A stretch of DNA of 64,000 nt from Desulfatibacillum alkenivorans DSM 16219. GTDB lineage: Bacteria; Desulfobacterota; Desulfobacteria; Desulfobacterales; Desulfatibacillaceae. The notes under the pieces are model-generated. The model ran no database searches. It was not told the DNA's origin and saw nothing but the letters and a program-made list of their open reading frames with translations. Numbering within the stretch: position 1 is the first letter of the stretch; each line of letters begins with the position of its first letter. Position numbers and translations under genes: made by a program. Location: the NCBI RefSeq assembly GCF_900142135.1, contig NZ_FQZU01000009.1, positions 62,001 through 126,000 on the forward strand. The letters run 5' to 3'. This document shows positions 42,053-53,799 of the stretch, piece after piece.

Positions 42053-42907
42053 ATGAAAAAAATCGGAATATTTGCCAAAGTGCATGAAGAACCGCTTGAG
42101 ATGGCGGACCAACTGCAGAAATGGCTGGTAAACCGCGATATTGAGGTTTTCAGGCGGGAAAGCTCCCCCCCTGTGCTGGATGTGACGCAAAGCAACCCCG
42201 GACACGCTCCCGCGGACTTGTCTTGCGTCATTGTGCTGGGCGGAGACGGCACCTTTCTGTCTGCGGCTCGGTGGATCGGAAATCAGGAAATTCCCATCCT
42301 GGGTGTAAAATTCGGCGCAGTGGGATTCCTGTCCGAAACCAGGAAGCAGGACTTGTATCCGGTTCTGGAGTCCGTCCTGACAAAGGATTTCACCACCCAG
42401 ACAAGAACTCGCCTGCTGGCGACCGTCCGGGAAGACGAAAAAATCATCACCACCCAGACCGTGCTCAATGACGTGGTTATCAACAACGGAACCCTGGCCA
42501 GGCTGGCCAACGTAAACACCTATGTGGATGAAGAGTATCTGACCACATTCCGGGCTGACGGGCTGATCGTGGCCACCCCCACCGGATCCACGGCCTACTC
42601 CCTGGCTGCGGGAGGGCCTATTCTGGAGCCCCAGGTGGCGGCTATCGTTCTCACGCCCATCTGCCCCTTTACCTTGACCAACCGGCCCCTGATCGTCACG
42701 GACACGTCCACCATTTGCATGACCCTGGACGCCACGGCCATGGACGTCACCCTGACCTTCGACGGCCAAGCGGGCTTGAAGCTCAACGAGCACCACACCA
42801 TCACCATTCAAAAAGCCCCGGTCCCCACAATCATGATCAAGGTTCCTGGCCAGTCGTATTTTGACGTCTTGAAAACCAAACTGCGATGGAGCGGAGGAAA
42901 GGTATAG
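42053..42907 (+). CDS. nadK: NAD kinase
   Basis: This 284-residue protein carries the NAD kinase GGDG motif (VLGGDGTFLSAA), the NDVV segment (VLNDVVINNG) and PTGSTAYSLAAGGP. It phosphorylates NAD to NADP using ATP. It is the first gene of a tight nadK-hydrolase-ispD cluster; its stop codon overlaps the GTG start of the next gene. Confidence 0.95.
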   Translation: MKKIGIFAKVHEEPLEMADQLQKWLVNRDIEVFRRESSPPVLDVTQSNPGHAPADLSCVIVLGGDGTFLSAARWIGNQEIPILGVKFGAVGFLSETRKQDLYPVLESVLTKDFTTQTRTRLLATVREDEKIITTQTVLNDVVINNGTLARLANVNTYVDEEYLTTFRADGLIVATPTGSTAYSLAAGGPILEPQVAAIVLTPICPFTLTNRPLIVTDTSTICMTLDATAMDVTLTFDGQAGLKLNEHHTITIQKAPVPTIMIKVPGQSYFDVLKTKLRWSGGKV

Positions 42908-43527
42908 TGGCGCAAACTCAGTCCGTTAAATTCAAATGTTTTGACCTGGAACTGGAAGGCCTCCTGGACGAACAGGACGGCGAAAAAGCCGTGGTGGTCA
43001 CCCATCCCCACCCCCTGTACGGCGGAGACATGCATAATATCGTGGTGGACTCCCTGGCCAGAGCCTACGTGCAGTCCGGCTACACCTGCCTGCGGTTTAA
43101 CTTCCGCGGCGTGGGTAAAAGCAAAGGCCTGCACGACGACGGCAACGGAGAACGCGACGACATCCTGGCCGCCGTGGCCTATCTGATGGACCTGGGAAAA
43201 AAGGACATCCACCTGGCCGGCTATTCCTTCGGCGCCTGGGTGGCGGCCCGGACCCAATGGAAGATTGAACCTCCGCCCCTGCTTATGGTGGCCCCGCCCG
43301 TGGACATGCTCAGCTTTGACGACGTGGAGTCGCTGCCCAGCCTGGAAATGGTGATCGTGGGAGAGCGGGACGAATTCGCTCCGCCCTATCTGATTCACGA
43401 CAAGGTCCGGAAATGGAACCGCAGCGCCAAGATTATTGAAATCAAGGGCGAGGACCATTTTTTCTTTAACATGGCGCCGCAACTGGAATCCACGGTCATG
43501 CGCCATCTCCGGCAGCGCGAGTTATGA
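42907..43527 (+). CDS. Alpha/beta hydrolase
   Basis: The gene encodes 206 residues from GTG 42907, overlapping the nadK stop and placed 9 bases after GGAGG. It shows HPHPLYGGDMHN (oxyanion region), a Ser nucleophile elbow GYSFGAWVA, Asp in GERDEFAPP and a C-terminal His (GEDHFFF). This is the dienelactone-hydrolase-like or YqiA-type small alpha/beta hydrolase family. The substrate is unknown. It shares 4 bases with ispD. Confidence 0.87.
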   Translation: MAQTQSVKFKCFDLELEGLLDEQDGEKAVVVTHPHPLYGGDMHNIVVDSLARAYVQSGYTCLRFNFRGVGKSKGLHDDGNGERDDILAAVAYLMDLGKKDIHLAGYSFGAWVAARTQWKIEPPPLLMVAPPVDMLSFDDVESLPSLEMVIVGERDEFAPPYLIHDKVRKWNRSAKIIEIKGEDHFFFNMAPQLESTVMRHLRQREL

Positions 43528-44219
43528 TCTCCGCGGTCATTGTTGCAGGCGGAAGCGGACAGCGCATGGGCGCGTCCGTCCGCAAGCAATACCTCGAGGT
43601 TCTGGGCAGGCCCATCCTGGCCCGGACCATCGAGGTCTTTGACCAATGCCCGGAAGTGGACCGCATTATCCTGGTGGTCCCCCAAGACGATTACGCCCTG
43701 TGCCGGGAGCAAGTTCTCGCCCCCCTGACCCTTGCCACGCCCCTGGACCTGGCGCCCGGCGGCATTCGTCTTCGCCAGGAGTCCGTATACAACGGCCTTC
43801 GGGCCTGCGATCCCCAAACCGCCATCGCGGCCATACACGACGGGGTCCGGCCCTTTGTCACAGCGGAAGCCGTCTCCCGATGCGTCCAAGGCGCGGAAAA
43901 AAACGGCGCCTGCATGCTGGGCGTTCCCGCTTTCGACACCCTCAAACTGACCGACAATGACGGCCGGATTATCAAGACTGTTGACCGCGCCAATATGTGG
44001 CTGGCCCAGACGCCCCAGGCCTTTTCCTATCCCTTAATAATGGAGGCTCACGAAAAAGCCCTGGCCGACGGTTTTGAAGGCACGGACGACGCCTCTTTGG
44101 TTGAGCGCCTGGGCATGGCGGTGCACATCATCGAGGGCGGCCGGAACAATATAAAGATCACCACTCCCGAAGACCTGGCCCTGGCCCAAGCCCTGCTCAA
44201 AGCGGATTTGGACGCATAA
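43524..44219 (+). CDS. ispD: 2-C-methyl-D-erythritol 4-phosphate cytidylyltransferase
   Basis: This 231-residue protein has the nucleotidyltransferase N-terminus VAGGSGQRMGASVRKQYLE, the substrate segment HDGVRPFV and the C-terminal GTDDASLVE and NIKITTPEDL typical of IspD. It makes CDP-methylerythritol in the non-mevalonate isoprenoid pathway. It is translationally coupled to the hydrolase by an ATGA overlap. It is followed by a hairpin-rich spacer. Confidence 0.95.
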   Translation: MISAVIVAGGSGQRMGASVRKQYLEVLGRPILARTIEVFDQCPEVDRIILVVPQDDYALCREQVLAPLTLATPLDLAPGGIRLRQESVYNGLRACDPQTAIAAIHDGVRPFVTAEAVSRCVQGAEKNGACMLGVPAFDTLKLTDNDGRIIKTVDRANMWLAQTPQAFSYPLIMEAHEKALADGFEGTDDASLVERLGMAVHIIEGGRNNIKITTPEDLALAQALLKADLDA

Positions 44220-44232
44220 TAATCGCGCAGCA

Positions 44233-44516
44233 GCGAGGTCTCCCCGCCTGAAGCCGCGCGGTCTCCGCGCCCCCTAGTTGCGCGGCCTCCGCGCCCAAGG
44301 TATTCGCGAGATCTTCTCGCTGTATCGCAGGGCTTGCCCTGCCCATTCTTAGGGTGGCCCAGGCAAGGCTTTTTTTGCCTGGGTTCGCAGAACACAAGGC
44401 GCGGCCGGGAAAGTGCGCTGGAATTGGGTATGGCCGGCGGGTGAAATATCTTGCTTGAAACCGTTTTTTTTTGCAGTTGCGAGGTCTCCTCGCCTTAAGC
44501 CGCGCGGTCTCCGCGC
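44233..44516. repeat. Array of six 15-base mini-hairpins
   Basis: Units with the pattern GCGnGn-TCT-nCnCGC lie at 44233-44247, 44256-44270, 44280-44294, 44306-44320, 44479-44493 and 44502-44516. Nearly all have perfect 6-bp stems (GCGCGG/CCGCGC or GCGAGG/CCTCGC) around a TCT or CCT loop. Between them lie two other hairpins: GCAGGGC-TT-GCCCTGC (44327-44342) and CCCAGGCAA...TTGCCTGGG (44358-44383). The 342-base gap between ispD and the GNAT gene has no coding evidence. Confidence 0.85.
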
Positions 44517-44561
44517 AAACTGTTGTTCGTTTTTTGCACCACAATCAGGAGCCGATCCCCC

Positions 44562-45044
44562 ATGAAAATCCGCAAAGCCAACCAAAACGACGTCCAAGTC
44601 CTCGTTTCCCTAATCCGTGCTTCCTTCAAGACCGTGGCGGACAGGTTCAACCTGACCCTGGAAAACTGCCCCAGGCATCCCTCCAATTGCACCTGGGATT
44701 GGATAAAAACCGCCCTGGATCAAGGCGTCCATTACTTTATTTTGGAGATGGATGGAGACGCTGTGGGCTGCTTCGCCCTGGAGCAGGCCGGGCCGGAGGT
44801 CTGCTATCTGGAGCGTCTGGCTGTGCTTCCAGGACGCCGCAACCAGGGCCTGGGCCGGGCTTTGGCGGATTTCGCCCTGGAGCAGGCGAAATCGCAGGGC
44901 TGCAAGCGTGTGGAAGTCGGCATCATAGCTGAGCAACTGGATTTAAGAGATTGGTACGCCAAAATCGGCTTTACGGAGAACGGCGAAAAAGAATTTCCGC
45001 ACCTGCCCTTTCGGGCGGCGTTTATGGTCTACGCTTTATCGTGA
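44562..45044 (+). CDS. GNAT-family N-acetyltransferase
   Basis: The gene encodes 160 residues from ATG 44562 behind AGGAG. The acetyl-CoA-binding motif LPGRRNQGLGRALADFA (R/Q-x-x-G-x-G) and the preceding beta strand YLERLAVLP are typical of GNAT. It ends with YAKIGFTENGEKEFPHLPF, also typical. The acceptor substrate is unknown. It converges on the gene at 45056. Confidence 0.87.
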   Translation: MKIRKANQNDVQVLVSLIRASFKTVADRFNLTLENCPRHPSNCTWDWIKTALDQGVHYFILEMDGDAVGCFALEQAGPEVCYLERLAVLPGRRNQGLGRALADFALEQAKSQGCKRVEVGIIAEQLDLRDWYAKIGFTENGEKEFPHLPFRAAFMVYALS

Positions 45045-45055
45045 GCAGGGGCGGG

Positions 45056-45496
45056 TCAGAATATTTTGGCGTAATAGGAAAAGGCCGAGACCTGCCGGCC
45101 CATGGTCCAGCCGGTGATGGGCGAGAACTTCATTTGGTAATAGCGGACGCCCTTACCGTCGGCGGGAGGTTTGCCGTCCACCAGGATTTCCACCCGGACG
45201 ATGGGTTCTTGTTTGCCGCCTTTGGCTTTGATGGACGTGACGGCGACGTTCAGGCCGCTCAGTATTTCGTCCGCGCTTTGCTGAGCCAGATCCGGGTCTT
45301 TGGAATAATCCGTCCCTTCCCATTTGGCCAGGGCCTGGCGCGCATAATCCGAGGCGACCCACTTGCGGATGACTTCCTTACCTTGCGAATCCAAGGTTGT
45401 ATTGCGCATGAACAGGCTGAAGACAGCCAATACCGCAACCACAATAACGGCGGCCACGGCTTTCCAGCCTGTCAGGGTGAATTCCACTTGGCTCAT
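45056..45496 (-). CDS. Single-span membrane protein of unknown function
   Basis: This is a 146-residue protein. One N-terminal membrane helix (about residues 10-30, VAAVIVVAVLAVFSLF) is followed by a soluble, probably periplasmic domain with GRYYQM-like and VRVEILVDG strands. I do not recognise the family. Its start overlaps the stop of the 5-formyl-THF cyclo-ligase gene by 4 bases, so the two are co-transcribed. Confidence 0.7.
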   Translation of the reverse strand: MSQVEFTLTGWKAVAAVIVVAVLAVFSLFMRNTTLDSQGKEVIRKWVASDYARQALAKWEGTDYSKDPDLAQQSADEILSGLNVAVTSIKAKGGKQEPIVRVEILVDGKPPADGKGVRYYQMKFSPITGWTMGRQVSAFSYYAKIF

Positions 45497-46080
45497 ATTT
45501 TATAGATGACCCGCTCTTCCGTGATGATGATGTCAACGAATTTGTCGTGGGCTTCCATGGGCACCTGGCTGACCAGCTGATTTTCAAAGGCGATGGCCAC
45601 CTTTCTGGTGGTGGCGGGCAGCAGGGGGATCAGCTTGTCGTAATAGCCTTCTCCGTAGCCGACGCGGCCGCCCCGTTCGTCAAATGCGACGCCTGGGATG
45701 ATGGCCAGTTCGATAAAACGCAGAGGCACGGGCTTGCATATTTTGGGGTCCGGCTCTCTTTTTCCGCCGGAGCCGTCCCGCATATCGCCTTCCAGGTTGT
45801 CTATTTTGAAGGTAATGAATTCCTGGCGTTTGGGATGGACCACGGGAAGAAGGACCACCTTGCCCATGGAAAAACTTTCTTCGATCACGCCGGTGGAATC
45901 CGGTTCCTTGCGAAAAGGGCTGTATAACAGGATTGTCTTGGATTCCTGGAAATTGGCGAAATCCAGAAGGCTTTCCTGGATAGCGGAGCTTTTTTTCTCG
46001 TATTCCACTGAATCCATACCCTCACGGATATTCAGGATTTGGGTACGGACTTCACGTTTCTTGATCCTAACATCTTCCAT
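45493..46080 (-). CDS. 5-formyltetrahydrofolate cyclo-ligase
   Basis: The gene encodes 195 residues from ATG 46080 behind GGAG; the frame is open further upstream without family similarity. The N-terminal KKREVRTQIL and C-terminal PGVAFDERGGRVGYGEGYYDK motif are diagnostic for the MTHFS family. It converts 5-formyl-THF to methenyl-THF using ATP, feeding one-carbon metabolism. Confidence 0.92.
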   Translation of the reverse strand: MEDVRIKKREVRTQILNIREGMDSVEYEKKSSAIQESLLDFANFQESKTILLYSPFRKEPDSTGVIEESFSMGKVVLLPVVHPKRQEFITFKIDNLEGDMRDGSGGKREPDPKICKPVPLRFIELAIIPGVAFDERGGRVGYGEGYYDKLIPLLPATTRKVAIAFENQLVSQVPMEAHDKFVDIIITEERVIYKI

Positions 46081-46284
46081 ATGGCTGTCTCCGTTGAGCC
46101 TTTTATGAAAATACAAGACTAGATTGATAACATATGCGGTTAATAAAGTCAACTTGCAATAATCATTGACTAAACTCAGATGCGCATGGTACTTCAAAAT
46201 TATGGGAAACCCCGTGCGGGGTAATGCAATCCGACCTATTACTATATGGGCTCGCCCCAAGGGGACGGCCGATACAACGCATAA

Positions 46285-49073
<2,789 letters not shown>

Positions 49074-49089
49074 AAATATTAACCGCTCC

Positions 49090-51057
49090 ATGGCCGGACG
49101 GGGCCGCGGCTTTTTGCTGCTGGCCCTGGCCCTGGCGGTTTTTGCGCTTTCCGGGGCGGGGCGGTCCGCAGTCCTGTATAAGGATTATGAAATCCACAAA
49201 GCTTTCGGCGAGGACATTTTGTGCGACGCCTACGTAGTGCAGAAAGGCGACCACATTATTGAGCTGCTTCGCCTGCGGGGCCAGATTTCAGCCGAAGACT
49301 TCCCCGAGTTTCTCAGCATATTCAAAGCCATTAATCCCCACATCACGGACGTCAACAGAATATTCCCCGGCCAGTTTCTTTTGATCCCCCTGAAAAAGCT
49401 GCCCCCCGGATCCCTGCCGGAACAGGATATGGGCTCCGTCACCCTGCCGCTGGTCACCTCCCAGGTTCCGGAAGACACGCCTGCGGTCAAGCCTGAAGAT
49501 TTAATCGAGCATTACGAAAAATACACGGTCAAGCGGGGAGACACCTTGTCGGGCATCATGAGCCCCCGCTTCGGCGGCGTGGGCTCGCCCTCCTATCTGG
49601 CCGCCATCGAGCGGTTCAAGGAGCTCAACCCCAATATTGAAAACGTCAACCGCATATACGCCGGGCAGCGGATCACTCTGCCCAAGACCGTCCCCATGGC
49701 CGCGCCCAAACCCGGCGCCATGGCCGCAGCCAGGCCCAAAGCGGCAGCAGCGGCCAGGCCTGTTCCCAAGCCCGGAGCCGCCGCAGCGTCCAAGACGCCG
49801 GCCAAGCCTGAGGCTGCTCCGAAAAAGAAACCGCGAAGCACGCCCAAATTCGACCCCACGCCGCGCGTGGAGCCTTTGACCGGGGATGGATTTCAATCGC
49901 CCGTCGCATTGCAGGACGGCCGGGCTCTGGAAGAGGACTCTCTGGCGCCCACGCAGGCTCTTAAACCCGCGCCCCTTCCCGGGGACATGGCCCCTGCACC
50001 TGAAAAGGCGTCGCCGGAAGACGCCCTTGAGCCGCTGAAGGGCGCCATCAGCGCCTTGGGCGGCATGGTCATGGATCAAGGCTATTATTATTTTCCCCGC
50101 ATGGGAAAAGAGGACCTGAAGCTGGACCTTGAAAAACACCCCGTCATCCGGCTGCCGGACGGACGCTTTATGATGCTGGGGGAGCAGACCAGTCTCACCA
50201 GGGAAGAGCAGAAGGCGGTGACCGACATGTGGGGGCGCGTGGACGTCTTTGACCTTCCCCCCCAGGCCACGCCCGGCGGCATTTTGGGCGACGTCATGGC
50301 AAAGGCCGGCCTGAGCCCGGACAAGGTGGATTTGTCCTTTTTTGACGGCAACGTGGAAGTGACTGTGAACAGCCACCTGGTGCTGCCCGGACAGGGGCGG
50401 TATCAATATGTCGCCGTCACCTGGCTGGAGGACCCCAAGGAATTCTGCCACCCTGACATTGTCCGCTATTTCGCCGATAACGCGATCAAAATAGCCGACA
50501 TCCTTCCCGAGGGCGCTCCACAAGTTGCCCAGGACGCCCCTAAAAACGAAAAGCACGCAGACACGGCCCTGCAGTTGCTTTTGGATCATCCCTCGCCCCG
50601 GATGACAATCGCCGCCTTGATGAAAGCTCTTGGCGCGGATTATAAGGAAAACTCGCCCTTTTCCTTTCCCTACGCCGGCTTTGAAGTGGAAACGGTCGTC
50701 AACCGGTTGAAAACCAAGGACGGCCGGGAGGTGCTTATTGATTTCGGAACCATGGGAGGCGAGGCCCACGACACCATCAGGAAGATGGGCTTTGAAGTCT
50801 ACCGCATCACAAAGATGGACGATGCGCTTAACGGGTGCCGAAACATGGCCAGGGAGCTTCGCCTGGATTTTATGTGGGACCCGGAATACCTGGGCGCCAA
50901 CCGTTCCAGGGACATCGCCCCCATTCTCAAAGTGCCGGGCCTGCTGATCGTCGAAGGCCGGTACAGGCCCGTGCTCGTGACAGACGAGCCTTTGCATGAT
51001 ATGATCACGGCGTTTCTTGTGGACAAGGGCGTGAGCGTAATCTTGGTTAAACAATAA
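49090..51057 (+). CDS. Exported LysM-domain protein
   Basis: The gene encodes 655 residues from ATG 49090, 17 bases past thrC, with a weak ribosome site. A signal peptide (about 1-25) precedes two LysM domains (about residues 48-105, YVVQKGDHI...INRIFPGQF; and 165-222, YTVKRGDTLSG...NRIYAGQRITLP). An Ala/Lys/Pro-rich linker (about 225-330) and a ~320-residue C-terminal region of unknown fold follow. LysM domains bind peptidoglycan, so it probably sits in the periplasm or outer envelope. It precedes the TPR lipoprotein and pilin genes. Confidence 0.85.
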   Translation: MAGRGRGFLLLALALAVFALSGAGRSAVLYKDYEIHKAFGEDILCDAYVVQKGDHIIELLRLRGQISAEDFPEFLSIFKAINPHITDVNRIFPGQFLLIPLKKLPPGSLPEQDMGSVTLPLVTSQVPEDTPAVKPEDLIEHYEKYTVKRGDTLSGIMSPRFGGVGSPSYLAAIERFKELNPNIENVNRIYAGQRITLPKTVPMAAPKPGAMAAARPKAAAAARPVPKPGAAAASKTPAKPEAAPKKKPRSTPKFDPTPRVEPLTGDGFQSPVALQDGRALEEDSLAPTQALKPAPLPGDMAPAPEKASPEDALEPLKGAISALGGMVMDQGYYYFPRMGKEDLKLDLEKHPVIRLPDGRFMMLGEQTSLTREEQKAVTDMWGRVDVFDLPPQATPGGILGDVMAKAGLSPDKVDLSFFDGNVEVTVNSHLVLPGQGRYQYVAVTWLEDPKEFCHPDIVRYFADNAIKIADILPEGAPQVAQDAPKNEKHADTALQLLLDHPSPRMTIAALMKALGADYKENSPFSFPYAGFEVETVVNRLKTKDGREVLIDFGTMGGEAHDTIRKMGFEVYRITKMDDALNGCRNMARELRLDFMWDPEYLGANRSRDIAPILKVPGLLIVEGRYRPVLVTDEPLHDMITAFLVDKGVSVILVKQ

Positions 51058-51073
51058 TTCGGAGGAAGTATTT

Positions 51074-51880
51074 ATGAAGTTCATGAGAGAATGCCTTAAC
51101 GCGCTGAAAGCCAAAAGACTCCAAGGGGGCCTTGCCGTCTTGGGCATTCTGATTCTTGTTTCCGTCCCGGCATGCGGTCCGAAAAAGGATCCCAACGTGA
51201 AGAAACAGGTGGAGGCGACCCAGGAACTGGGCGTCGTCCTCATGAACGAAAACAGGGCCAGGGCCGCCTTGCGCGAGTTCCTGAAAGCTGAGGCGCTGGA
51301 CCCCCAGGATGTGGAAGTCCAGGACTATCTGGGCCTGGTGCTCCTTACCCTGGGCAGGCCCCAGGAAGCGGTTGAGCATTTCCAGCGCGCCGTGGATCTG
51401 AACCCCGAATATTTAAACGCGCAAAATAACCTGGGCTGCGCTTATTTGGAATTGGCGGAATGGGACAAGGCCATTGAGGTTTTTAAGGACCTTCTGGCCA
51501 ATCTCACCTACCCCACCCCGTGGAAGCCCGCCGCCAATCTTGGCTGGGCCTATTTCAACAAAGGCGACATGGACTCAGCGCTGGAATATTACCTCATGTC
51601 CGTGGACCAATCCCCCAACTACGCCATTGGGTGGCGCGGCCTGGGACAAGTTTACATGGAGACGGGCAACCCCCAAAAAGCCGTGATCTCCCTGGAAAAG
51701 GCCCTGGTTGCAGCTCCCCGGTTCGCCGAAGCCTATTACGACCTGGGAGAAGCCTATCTCCGCACCGGTTTGCGCACCAAAGCCAAGGGGGCTTGGGAAA
51801 AGGTCTGTGAATTGGCGCCGGAAACCAATGTTTGCGCACGGGCCGCTTCAAAAATCCGCACATTAGAAACAAGCTGGTAG
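51074..51880 (+). CDS. TPR-repeat lipoprotein, PilF/PilW-like
   Basis: This 268-residue protein is preceded by CGGAGG. Lipobox VPAC (Cys about residue 35) is followed by five or six TPR units (about residues 50-260; AQNNLGCAYLELAEWDKAIEVF, AYYDLGEAYLRTGLRTKAKGAW). This is the layout of the type IV pilus pilotin PilF/PilW, which helps assemble the outer-membrane secretin. The pilin operon just downstream supports that reading, but other TPR lipoproteins look similar. Confidence 0.75.
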   Translation: MKFMRECLNALKAKRLQGGLAVLGILILVSVPACGPKKDPNVKKQVEATQELGVVLMNENRARAALREFLKAEALDPQDVEVQDYLGLVLLTLGRPQEAVEHFQRAVDLNPEYLNAQNNLGCAYLELAEWDKAIEVFKDLLANLTYPTPWKPAANLGWAYFNKGDMDSALEYYLMSVDQSPNYAIGWRGLGQVYMETGNPQKAVISLEKALVAAPRFAEAYYDLGEAYLRTGLRTKAKGAWEKVCELAPETNVCARAASKIRTLETSW

Positions 51881-51975
51881 CCTGGCCCAAAACTCGTCAA
51901 AGAAATTTTTGCTGGGAAATGTATTGGGTTTTTTAATGGGATTCGAACAGGATATTTATTTTTTCACGGAAAAAG

Positions 51976-51991
51976 TGTGATGCATTTCACA
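51976..51991. promoter_or_regulatory. CRP/FNR-family binding site upstream of the pilin operon
   Basis: TGTGATGCATTTCACA has two perfect TGTGA/TCACA half-sites with a 6-base spacer, flanked by AAAAG and TAAAT. This is the Escherichia coli CRP consensus pattern. It lies 137 bases before the first pilin gene. A second overlapping inverted repeat, TTTCACA-7-TGTGAAA (51985-52005), shares one half-site, so two dimers could bind in different registers. Confidence 0.7.
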
Positions 51992-52127
51992 TAAATGGTG
52001 TGAAACGACTCATTGAATACTTCTACGCACTTTGCTATATCTGCCACAACTGGCGAATGCTGTACATTCGCTTAGGTTCCCTATTGCCTGTAAATAGCCG
52101 CAAAAAACCCTGAGAGGCTAAGTAATT

Positions 52128-52610
52128 ATGCTCCTCCTTGCAAAACCATCCCCGGCGGATCCGTCCTCCCAACAAGGCTTCACCCTGCTGGAATTGCTGG
52201 TCGTCGTGCTGATCAGCGCCATCCTGGCGGGCATCGCCATCACCGGGTTGACATCGGTCCTGCCTACCCAAAGGTTGAACGTAGCCGCCAATACCCTGAG
52301 GGCGGATCTCCTGAAGGCAAAGGCCGACGCCGCCACCTATAATCGCGACGTAGGCGTGGGTTGCAATGTGGCCAAGACGGAATGGAAAATCCAGATGTTT
52401 GACATCACGGCCCTGCCTGAAGGAAAGGTTTATTCAGGCGTGGTCCGCAAAATGGCGGATTTTGAGGGGGTGACCATAGACACCCTCCCCAATGTCATCT
52501 TTCATCCCAACGGCACCACTCCCCAGTCCTATAATCTTGTCCTGAAGCACCCCAGCGCGGGCTCCAGGACTATCACCGTGTCCCTGACCGGAAAAGTAAG
52601 GATTGAGTAA
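52128..52610 (+). CDS. Minor pseudopilin, GspH/FimT type
   Basis: This 160-residue protein has a leader peptide ending in QQG followed by FTLLELLVVVLISAILAGIAI, the prepilin peptidase site and hydrophobic helix of type IV pilins. The long leader (16-17 residues) and the ~120-residue body with a C-terminal GSRTITVSLTGKVRI strand fit GspH/FimT. It probably helps prime the pilus and carries the adhesin to its tip. It opens the operon. Confidence 0.87.
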   Translation: MLLLAKPSPADPSSQQGFTLLELLVVVLISAILAGIAITGLTSVLPTQRLNVAANTLRADLLKAKADAATYNRDVGVGCNVAKTEWKIQMFDITALPEGKVYSGVVRKMADFEGVTIDTLPNVIFHPNGTTPQSYNLVLKHPSAGSRTITVSLTGKVRIE

Positions 52611-52612
52611 GC

Positions 52613-53347
52613 ATGCGAAAACAGGCAAGCATATTGCGCTCAAACGCCGGCGTCACCCTGCTGGAATTACTCATTTATCTGGCGATTTCAGGAATAGTGG
52701 CCGCCGCGATTTCAAGCATGATGTCCACCACGGTGGCCAGTTACCAGAGGAATCAGAACCGGCTGGTGCTGAAACAGGACATCCGGGCGGCCATCAATAT
52801 GATGAATAAAGACTTCCGGCTGGCCGGCTGCGACCCCATATACGGCGACGACTTTCATTTCGGCCTATGCGTCGCCGATAACCAAAGCATCCGGGTCACC
52901 AGCGATTTTCTGCCGACCAAGGGGGGGACCAAGAAGCTGGCGGGCGTGACTTCGCAAACTCACAGCCGCTATTATAACGGGGATAATAAAGCCGATGGAG
53001 TCGGCGAGGACGTACAATATTATCTTGTAGACGACACGCTTGTGCGCGAGGCCATATACGAGGATGATGCAAGGCATGTGGAGACCGTCCTGGAAAATGT
53101 GACCAGTCTCAATTTTGACTACCTTGCCCGAATGAACGTGCCGGCCACGTTGACGACCACCACGGACTATACCTTAAAAGGCTTGTTTGGGCTGGGCCCG
53201 GGGCTTCCTCTAATATCAGGGGCTAATTTTGTGAGGGTGGAAATAGAAGCCCGCTCCCCCGTGGAGGACCGCCTCACGGGAGAGTATATTACCATGCGGG
53301 GAAGCGCGCTCATCCATATGCGTAATATGGTCTACAAAAACCAATAA
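52613..53347 (+). CDS. pilW: Minor pilin PilW
   Basis: This 244-residue protein has the prepilin motif NAGVTLLELLIYLAISGIV and the PilW-type segment RLVLKQDIRAAINMMNKDFRLAGCDP. The gene begins 2 bases after the preceding stop. In type IV pilus systems PilV, PilW and PilX with PilY1 form the initiating tip complex. Confidence 0.87.
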   Translation: MRKQASILRSNAGVTLLELLIYLAISGIVAAAISSMMSTTVASYQRNQNRLVLKQDIRAAINMMNKDFRLAGCDPIYGDDFHFGLCVADNQSIRVTSDFLPTKGGTKKLAGVTSQTHSRYYNGDNKADGVGEDVQYYLVDDTLVREAIYEDDARHVETVLENVTSLNFDYLARMNVPATLTTTTDYTLKGLFGLGPGLPLISGANFVRVEIEARSPVEDRLTGEYITMRGSALIHMRNMVYKNQ

Positions 53348-53378
53348 CAAAAAAACTTATACGGGACAGGTGGCTGCC

Positions 53379-53795
53379 GTGACTAAACATAACGGGATGT
53401 ATAAAATACGCAAACGCTTGAAGGATCAAGAGGGGGCCTACCTCATAGAGGTGCTTATCGCCATGTGCATCCTCAGCGTAGGCGTTCTGGCGGCGGGGTC
53501 CATGCAGGCCAATTCCATAGCCACAAACACCTTTATCAGCATTCAGGACGAAGCCATGTCCCTGGCCAGATCCACCCTGGAAATCGTTGCGGGAACGAAG
53601 TTTGACGGAGTGAGCAATCTGCCGCCTTCCCGGACCGTGCTTACCCAGAACGGCCGAAAAATGACCGTCAATATAACCGTCGAACCATTCACCGCCATGA
53701 TCACAAATGTCAAGATTTCCGTTATCTATGATAACAGGGGAGAGACCAGGACCATGACCCTTGAAACCCTCCTATCCGATGCAGAGGAACTATAG
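53379..53795 (+). CDS. pilV: Minor pilin PilV
   Basis: The gene encodes 138 residues from GTG 53379, 5 bases after AGGTGG; GTG 53370 is an alternative. The prepilin motif reads EGAYLIEVLIAMCILSVGVLA, with the conserved Glu at position 5 after the cleavage site. The remainder (SIATNTFISIQDEAMSLARSTLE) is like PilV. It lies between pilW and pilX. Confidence 0.82.
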   Translation: MTKHNGMYKIRKRLKDQEGAYLIEVLIAMCILSVGVLAAGSMQANSIATNTFISIQDEAMSLARSTLEIVAGTKFDGVSNLPPSRTVLTQNGRKMTVNITVEPFTAMITNVKISVIYDNRGETRTMTLETLLSDAEEL

Positions 53796-53799
53796 ACCC

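Noticed and set aside
49501-51243. Minus-strand open frame (580 codons) opposite the LysM gene
   Set aside because: Shadow frame of a supported gene, with low-complexity composition and no domain.
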